Positions 58,336-64,000 of a DNA stretch of 64,000 bases are shown here, one piece after another. The first letter of the stretch is position 1, and each line of letters begins with the position of its first letter. The notes below the pieces were generated by a model. It was given only the letters and a program-made list of their open reading frames with translations. It did not search any database and had not been told where the DNA came from. Origin of the DNA: Elymus sibiricus (lineage: Eukaryota > Streptophyta > Magnoliopsida > Poales > Poaceae); NCBI GenBank assembly GCA_039707655.1, contig CM077667.1:158204642-158268641 (forward strand). Direction: 5' to 3'. Made by a program: the position numbers and the translations under genes.

Positions 58336-59550
58336 GAGCATCTACAGCCGGACTTGCCAAATCCGGCTCCTCAAACGCCCACGGAGCCGCGGACACTAAC
58401 CGGGCACGCCTCAAATTAGTCACTTCACATCCGGACACCTTAATTAGCATATCTCAAATCCATACAAACTCCTGCAACTACGTCGACGCACACGGATCGT
58501 CCGGCTACTCCATCACAATACACTAAACATGCCATCGGACTACCAAAATTTGGCATATTTTGGCTATGGTGGACTTCATCCACGGTTGCCCTTGCCCTTC
58601 CCTGTGTCCTTGCCGTCCTTCTCGCGGAAGTACCGCTCGAAGACGCAGTACGGATCCAACCGGATCTGCTCGTCGTCGGAGCTGTCCTCGTCGTCGCTGT
58701 CCTTCTCCTCCTTCGGTGGCAGTCCGGCCATGGCCCGGACCGCCTGACTCTGCTCTCGGGCGAGGGCGCGCGTGTTCCTCCGCTGCCGTTTCTTCACAAT
58801 GCGGACGCGGATGGCTTCCTCCTCTGCGGCCGCCCGCGCCGTCGCAGCAGCCGCCTTCGCCTCCGCCATATCCGCCGCAAGACGGGCCTCGATGGCCCTT
58901 GCCCTTTCCTTCTCACGGCGTGCCGCCCGGACCCGGTACGACTCATATTCTGTCGGACCGGTGATGGGGAAGGAGCGGTGTTCCGGCTGCCGGGAACGCG
59001 AGGATCCAGCACCGCCGGACCCCGAGCGCCCGGTGAGCCAACGCTAGGGCCTCGCGGCGGACGGATCCGTCCCTCGGTCGGCTGCTCTCCTCCCGGGACC
59101 GGCGGAGTGCAATGCGAACTGCCATTGCCTCCTCCAACCCACACGGAATCACACCCCAGTCGACGGATCCGGAAAGGTCGGACTCCGATCCGCTGTCTGA
59201 CATGGCGGTGGTGGCCGGAATCCGCCGGAGGAGAGCTCGGGTGGCGGAGGGGAGTGGAGGGGAGGGGAGTGAAGTGGCTAGGGTTTGGTCCGGCGAGCGG
59301 ATGGGGACGAATATAAGTGGGGTAGGGGTGGGCCAGCATGGGCCGGCTCCGACGTGGCGGGCGCCCGGGCGCGACCGGGCGCCCCCATATCCGCCCCATA
59401 TTTGGGCTGGATATGGGGGGTGCCGGTCAGCCCGGGCATTTGAGGGCCGTTTGAGGGGTCCGTCTGGGTCAAAAAAAAGTGACCGGGCAGTGACCGGGCG
59501 GCCCGCCCGGGCGTTTGAGGCGGGTTTGAGAGGTCCGGTTGTAGATGCTC
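58336..59550 (-). mobile_element. Harbinger-type non-autonomous element, 1215 bp, TSD TTA
   Basis: The ends gagcatctacagccggac and gtccggttgtagatgctc are inverted repeats with one mismatch over 18 bp. They are flanked by TTA on both sides (58333-58335 and 59551-59553), the duplication made by PIF/Harbinger transposases. Subterminal stretches (ccgggc..., gtttgagg-type) are rich in inverted and direct motifs. The centre carries a decayed minus-strand ORF (58576-59203). No DDE transposase is present. It lies about 160 bp upstream of the start of the plastid-protein pseudogene. Confidence 0.88.
58576..59203 (-). pseudogene. Unknown acidic/Arg-rich ORF carried by the Harbinger-type element
   Basis: The minus-strand ATG at 59203 opens MSDSGSESDLSGSVDWGVIP and AMAVRIALRRSREESSRP. 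Coding then moves to another frame (about 58960-58576) with EYESYRVRAARREKERARAI, RRNTRALAREQSQAVRAMAG and DSDDEDSSDDEQIRLDPY, ending at a stop just before the right TIR in this orientation. Similar hypothetical proteins are, as I remember, common in wheat databases. The charged coiled-coil-like middle and acidic tail give no enzymatic clue. At least one frameshift near 58960-59040 breaks it. It could be a captured gene piece or a Harbinger accessory ORF. Confidence 0.6.
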
Positions 59551-59553
59551 TTA

Positions 59554-60081
59554 CGGTGGACTACAGGTTGATTCCTATAAACTATAGGGTCCTTTTTTTT
59601 TGCAAAAAAGCCACGACGATGATAGCGGAGAAAAGGAAGAAAAATGGGAAGAAGGAGGGATCAAACTCAAGTCTGATGAGTGGAAGTGGAAGGCTCTAGC
59701 CAGTTCGCTGCTTGCGCAGTCGTGATTTGTGGTTGGATAACTTGTACATGAGCCATATGAGACCCCGACGCTTTTAAACGAAATGAATCGTTTTTGTCAC
59801 TTACGGGTGGCATTGGTGGATAGTTTTTGCAAATTCCGAGGGCAATTTTTATGACGTACAATCAAAAGCAATCCGTGCTTTATTATTAGAATTAGATTAG
59901 AAGAAAGATAGAATAGAGACGGAACTGGTCCGTTTTTGAAAAAGAAGGAAAACATATACATGGCACAATCTACCAATAACTATGTCACAACTATTGAAGA
60001 TGCCTGAAATCATGCTTCAACTAGCACGTCATGCACATGAATATAGGCATATCAACAATAACCCACCATCATCGGTTTAGC
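59554..60081. other. Intergenic, nothing recognised
   Basis: AT-rich with a T run near 59584; no motif in the short frames on either strand. Confidence 0.5.
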
Positions 60082-60084
60082 TAA

Positions 60085-60360
60085 GGCTGGTCATAGTGAG
60101 AAGTAACTTGAACTAGTAACATGCATATATTACTAGTCGATGTTACTATCTTCATAATGGATAGTGTTATAGGTGTGATAACATAGATGTCTTTATTTAT
60201 TACTTTTTAGAGCCATTTTGCATTGGAAAGCGCTATGTAATGGTAACATATTATGTTACTCTATTTCTCTCTCTCTCTTCATTAATTACTTGACACGTCA
60301 TCTTTTATGCTTATGTGATATCTATGTTACTAGCTATGTTACTCCCATTTATGACCAGCC
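60085..60360. mobile_element. Tourist-like (Harbinger) MITE, 276 bp, TSD TAA
   Basis: The left end ggctggtcatagtgagaagt and right end atttatgaccagcc are inverted repeats. TAA flanks both sides (60082-60084 and 60361-60363). The interior repeats atgttact/agtaacat motifs and can form a long hairpin, the typical build of grass Tourist MITEs. Confidence 0.85.
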
Positions 60361-60499
60361 TAAGTGCAAGTTAGAAGGGGACGCCGCCCCGAGCCATGGG
60401 GAATTTTTGTGGAAAAAGATTGTTTAGAGGGAGTTAGATTGGGAAAATGAGATGCTCCCTTCTCCGTCAGGGAGGTAATGGTTTGTCTTTTTTAACACA

Positions 60500-60790
60500 A
60501 TGCAGACGCAACTTCACATACATATACATATACACTCATCCCTATAAACGCACGCACACACATTCTATCTCTATGAGCATCTTTGACAAACTGAGTCGGC
60601 ACATCATCTTGAGATTGACGAAGTCGGCACAGACACCTTCGTAGTCGACGGAAACATCTCCTCTCACTAAATGCACGTCGCCGGAAGGCTCAAAATAAAT
60701 TCAGAAAATGCGAGCACCAATGTCAAGTACTCTGATGGGCATGGGATACCATTGTTGTCCTAACCATCCAATCACAAGTCGGTTCGCTAA
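60500..60790 (-). mobile_element. SINE-like repeat, copy 1
   Basis: On the minus strand it begins gcgaaccgacttgtgattgg then atggttagg, resembling a tRNA-like A-box region. A degraded B-box-like stretch lies near ggtgctcgcatt, and the element ends in a pyrimidine/A-rich tail. It is related to 62005-62290 over most of its length (tgcgagcac, gattgacgaagtc, ccttcgtagt.gacgg). Two scattered related copies of about 270 bp support a dispersed short element; the tRNA origin is only inferred. Confidence 0.5.
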
Positions 60791-60869
60791 TGTTTTGTTT
60801 TTCCACCCCTTAGTCATCAGCGTCTAGATCTACCACAGGCCTACAACCTACCACGTTATTTTAAAAGAT

Positions 60870-61320
60870 AATTCATACGCAAACGAGTTTACCCTACCGT
60901 CGGATAGGATTCTGGCAGATCCCTCGGCACAATATCCAAGGGAGGCGAATAGGCTGGATGGTAACAGGAGGCAAGTTTTTACACTGGTTCAGACCCTCAC
61001 GATCGAGATAATACCCTACTTGTGCCCGTGTATTGAGATAAAGGTATGTAAGGATTTGTTGATGATCTATCGATGAGCCCGACTGTCGCTTATATAACAT
61101 ACCAGAAGTCCTAGGGTTATAGATTCTGATCGACTACGTCGCTGGAGGTCTCTACCTCCATGGCTCCAGTATCTTCGACTTGTACTACAAGTCTTCCAGA
61201 TTCTTTGTATAACACGTCATAAGTCGCCCAACATGACCCATGATAGAACCAACCTAAGGGTCCTCAGGCGAGCTCATCACGCTGCAAACTGACACGGTGA
61301 AAGACCCATGGGTCAGGACA
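60870..61320 (-). mobile_element. Degenerate LTR-like sequence
   Basis: ttttacactggttcagaccc and gagataataccctacttgtg resemble the reverse complement of the LTR leader motif (gggcccgaacctgggtaaa, acgtagggttttacctcc) of Triticeae Gypsy LTRs, and cttatataacat could be its TATA region. No boundaries or target duplication found. Confidence 0.35.
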
Positions 61321-62004
61321 CTGTCACATACCATATGTCATTTTCATATAACACTAGACAACAAGTATTAGTACAATCATCGTAGGCTCTTAGCCAGCTT
61401 AAGTGAGATACAAACTCAATTAAAAGGGAGCTATAAAAAAACTCAATTAAAAGGGATACAACCTCTAGACCTCTAGACCTCATGGGTCGTGGCCCAATAG
61501 GCTTCGCATGTCCATTCAGTGCGCTTGCTTGTTCGCCCCTCATGCTTGTTGTTCGTAGTTTTTTTTCTCGTTTGTCTTCCATGCTGCTGGTTTGTTGTCA
61601 TAGAAAAAAAGATCATTTTCAATTAGCTTTGAAATTCTGGTGAAGTAAAAAAGTGATCACGGGTTAAAAAAATAGTTTGCGAATTAAAAATAAGTTTTCC
61701 AATTTAAAAACCTTCATACGTTTGAGGAATTTTAAAAAAGTTCCCAAACTTGAGAAATGTTCATGTATTTAAAAAAATCATGAATTTGAAAGAAAAAAAA
61801 TCATATTTTTTTAAAAAAATTAGTAGTTTGATAAACAAATCATGAAATTGAGAAAAATGTCTGCAAATTTTCAGAAATGTTTGTGAATTTGAGAAAAAAG
61901 GTTTAGAAATTTAAGAAAAAGTTTACATACTTGAGAAAAATGTCAAAATTTGAGAATTGTTTACGAATTTTAGAAAAAAAATCACGAATTTGAAAAAAAA
62001 GGCT
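61321..62004. repeat. A-rich degenerate repeats
   Basis: Phrases such as aatttgagaaaa and tcatgaatttga recur many times between 61600 and 62000 (and again at 62280-62340). This is a common Triticeae filler sequence, probably an old TE flank. No gene. Confidence 0.5.
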
Positions 62005-62290
62005 TCCTAAACACAGTACAAACATAAACACTCATACATACGCACATTCATTACTATCAACGCGTACACACACCCTACCCCTATAAGCATCCTGAGAGAC
62101 TGAGTTGGTACATCATCTTAGGATTGACGAAGTCACCTCAAATGCCTTCGTAGTTGACGGGAACGTTGAAAGCCTTGACATAAATCCAAAAAAATGCGAG
62201 CACTGTCAAATCTAGGACTTAACCCTGATAGGCAGGGGATATTACTGTCCTCTTAACCATCCAATCACAGATTGGTTCACGAATTTGAAA
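62005..62290 (-). mobile_element. SINE-like repeat, copy 2
   Basis: Related to 60500-60790 in the same orientation. The minus strand reads gtgaaccaatctgtgattgg then atggttaagagg, with a B-box-like gggttaagtcctag and then tgctcgcatt. It lies inside the A-rich repeats. Confidence 0.5.
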
Positions 62291-62408
62291 AAAAGGTTCA
62301 CAAATTAAAAAAAAGAGAGAAAAAATCATCCTTTAAAAAACCAAAGAAATAACCTCGCCACAAAACCCGTGGGAATCTTCTAGGAGGTTCTTTTTTGTGA
62401 ATTTTCTA

Positions 62409-62568
62409 TTCCTTCCGTTTCTAAATATAAGTTCTTTTAGAGATTTTATACTATAGACTCTATACGAATATATATAAATATATTTTAAAGTATAGATTCA
62501 TTTATTTTATTTCATATGTAATCCGTAGTGAAATCTCTACAGAGATGTATAGTTAGAAACGGATGGAG
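62409..62568. mobile_element. Stowaway-like MITE, 160 bp, TSD TA
   Basis: The left end ttccttccgtttctaaata and the right end, reverse complement ctccatccgtttctaacta, are inverted repeats of the CTCCCTCCGT type. TA flanks both sides (62407-62408 and 62569-62570). Size and AT-rich hairpin interior fit Triticeae Stowaway (Thalos-like) elements. Confidence 0.85.
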
Positions 62569-62720
62569 TAGGAGATTCGTAAAACCGGTGCAACAAAAGG
62601 ACATATGGCTGGCCCACTACGCAAAGATGGCCTGACAGGTCCCACCGGACGGACGTTCCGGCCCGCCCCGAGGAGCCCAACCGCGACCGAATTCTACGAG
62701 TACACGTATCGCATGCTTCT

Positions 62721-62925
62721 CAGAATCAATTTCAGAGAGTTGAACTTGGACATGAATCTCGCACTTGCAATTTGGAAGCCCATTCTTTGATGAAAGCAGC
62801 GACATCTCGAGAGTGGTCGTCATTTGTGGCTTACTTCCCCCCCTCCTGTAGCTTCTATTTCCATTGACATTATGCAATAAAGCTTCAGGGTTGATCTCAA
62901 AAAAAAAAAAAAAAAAAAAAAAAAC
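62721..62925 (+). mobile_element. Poly(A)-tailed retroposon insertion, 16-bp TSD
   Basis: cgtatcgcatgcttct occurs at 62705-62720 and again at 62926-62941, directly after an A run (about 62899-62924) preceded by aataaagcttcagggttgat. A perfect 16-bp duplication plus poly(A) and AATAAA signal shows target-primed insertion of a short (~175 bp) RNA copy. The body carries no ORF. The end resembles 3' ends of grass LINEs, so a severely 5'-truncated LINE is most likely; a processed transcript fragment is the alternative. It lies about 280 bp upstream of the DnaJ start codon. Confidence 0.88.
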
Positions 62926-62941
62926 CGTATCGCATGCTTCT

Positions 62942-63207
62942 GGAAGCTTCCACTCCTTACTAATCTCCTCGCAAACCCGGTGCGAGCCGCCTTTCCCGTC
63001 ACGAGCACGAAACGGAACCGAGCACCCACGGCTCGGCGCAGCGGCGTGCGATAAGGGAGACCGACCGAACCTCTCCGGTGAGGGGACGGGGACGAGAAGG
63101 CCGGCAAGATTCGAGGGGCCGGCGGAACCAAGCGGAAGCCAGCAGAGTCGTCGTCCACGCGGGGCGGCCGCCGGCGGACGGAGCCGGCAGCTCCGGCGCC
63201 CAAGGAG
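62942..63207 (+). promoter_or_regulatory. Proximal promoter / 5' UTR of the DnaJ gene
   Basis: A GC-rich stretch directly upstream of the start codon, bounded on the left by the retroposon insertion. No clear TATA box or heat-shock element (nGAAn repeats) was recognised. The transcription start is unknown, and the context caaggagATGGGG has a purine at -3, favourable for initiation. Confidence 0.5.
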
Positions 63208-63372
63208 ATGGGGGTCGACTACTACAAGGTCCTCGGCGTCGACCGTGGCGCCAGCGACGACGACCTCAAGAAGGCCTACCGCAAGCTCGCCATGCGGTGG
63301 CACCCGGACAAGAACCCCACCACCAAGAAGGAGGCGGAGGCCAAGTTCAAGCAGATCTCCGAGGCGTACGAG
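63208..63372 (+). CDS. DnaJ/Hsp40 co-chaperone, first exon (class B, DNAJB1/Sis1-like), incomplete in window
   Basis: The ATG at 63208 opens [20 protein letters not shown] and continues [17 protein letters not shown] up to KQISEAYE. This is almost the whole J domain in 55 codons, with the invariant HPD tripeptide at residues 32-34. The J domain stimulates the ATPase of Hsp70. The exon ends at GAG|GTTGCT (63372/63373); plant DNAJB-type genes typically break at EAYE before VLSD, so the frame running past this point (VALLF, stop) is intronic read-through. The M-G-V-D-Y-Y start is typical of cytosolic/nuclear type II Hsp40s with a Gly/Phe region and C-terminal substrate-binding domains, which must lie beyond 64000. 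No signal peptide. It is the only apparently intact host gene in the window. Confidence 0.9.
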
Positions 63373-64000
63373 GTTGCTCTTCTTTTTTGATCTCCTCTTG
63401 CCAAGATTAGATTTCCTTTTCCTTCCGCTCTTGAGCCGTTTGCCGATTAGCCAAATCTGTTCATGGCCAATCATGAAAGTTCACGTTTTTATCCTTGTGT
63501 ATCTATGTATGCGATCAATTCAGATCGACGGTCCTTGCCATTACGTGTCCTGATGGGAAGATTTCCTTCAAGTGCCAGTTTTGACATAATGTTGTATGCT
63601 CCTTTTTGTACCTGTAGGTCTTACTGCATCCAGCGATATGATCTGCTATCCTTTACACTTTTATTGTGTAAGCTGGAGATAGGTAGAATTGCATTGCATC
63701 ATTGTTTAGAATCGGGGATTTAGAAATATCTTAATTAGGGACCGGAAACAACTGTTGCAAGTTCAAAGACACTTCTCTGTTGATGCAAACTTTAATCCAC
63801 TCCTTTGGCATCTTTTAGTGCAAGCATCTGCATGGTTAAATTGTCAATTACTAAATTGTTCATTGGTTTGTATTATCTGCAGTGCAGTTTGGAAATGATA
63901 TTTTGGACCAAATCCTGCAATTGTTTAGCAAGTTTAACTTCCAATAGTTTGTTAAGACTCTACTTCCAGTCATTTGCTATAAATGTGCAGTGATGCTATG
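63373..64000 (+). other. First intron of the DnaJ gene (continues past the window)
   Basis: It starts gttgct, is T-rich, and has no open frame with J-protein similarity up to the window end. An ag near 63991 (aatgtgcag) could be an acceptor, but the ten bases after it do not encode the expected VLSD, so exon 2 is probably outside. Confidence 0.65.

Noticed and set aside
60447..62340. Many short direct repeats as a possible CRISPR-like array
   Set aside because: Repeat spacing is irregular, the repeats are A-rich phrases, and the genome is a plant nuclear one.
1..64000. tRNA or rRNA genes
   Set aside because: No cloverleaf with intact A and B boxes and no rRNA-like stretch was recognised by eye. 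Only SINE-like tRNA-derived remnants were seen.

Overview
The window looks like a grass nuclear genome of the Triticeae type (wheat, Aegilops, barley or a close relative). It is dominated by nested LTR retrotransposons whose LTRs resemble the Angela/BARE, Fatima and WHAM groups. It also holds grass MITEs (Tourist, Stowaway and hAT types), a LINE, SINE-like copies and only one clearly intact host gene start. Family names come from memory of sequence resemblance, not from a search, and are tentative.

Layout. 1-1710: part of a minus-strand Gypsy-type LTR. 1711-11805: an Angela/BARE-like Copia element with a truncated 5' LTR, a decayed gag-pol, a foreign LTR fragment inside the reverse transcriptase (about 6868-8420), and an 869-bp solo LTR of probable CRM type inside its 3' LTR (10451-11319, TSD cttgc). 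11871-42408: one Gypsy element (Fatima-like, TSD ctggg) spread over 30.5 kb by nesting. It carries a sense gag-protease and an antisense, apparently spliced extra ORF, but no visible RT or integrase. The antisense ORF is split by a WHAM/Athila-like Gypsy (30294-39473), whose own 5' LTR was hit by a long-LTR, minus-strand, LARD-like Gypsy (17639-30293). One later deletion at 17638/17639 appears to have removed the left ends of both inner insertions together with part of the antisense ORF.

42409-44042: hAT transposon relic with a TTF-type zinc finger and a C-terminal hAT dimerisation domain. 44098-51221: nearly full-length LINE on the minus strand with a 16-bp TSD; ORF1 and ORF2 are recognisable but broken. 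51.4-52.5 kb: probable PIF/Harbinger relic. 52.5-58.3 kb: low-copy-like DNA with two minus-strand host pseudogene fragments, one from an acyl-activating enzyme (AAE17/18 type) and one from a plastid multi-pass membrane protein. An hAT MITE, an AT microsatellite and a 345-bp tandem repeat lie among them. 58336-59550: Harbinger-type non-autonomous element (TSD TTA) with a decayed acidic-tail ORF. 60-63 kb: Tourist MITE, two SINE-like copies, a Stowaway MITE and a poly(A) retroposon with a 16-bp TSD. 63208 onward: first exon of a plus-strand DnaJ/Hsp40 gene that runs out of the window.

The elements do not form a pathway. The window is mainly a record of insertion order, deletion and decay next to one gene. 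I found no bacterial-style operon, CRISPR array or clearly new defence or metabolic system. The most unusual items are the spliced antisense ORF of the Fatima-like element, the single deletion that joins three nested elements, the solo LTR that contains the end of a polyprotein, and the Harbinger-like element with its own conserved-looking ORF.
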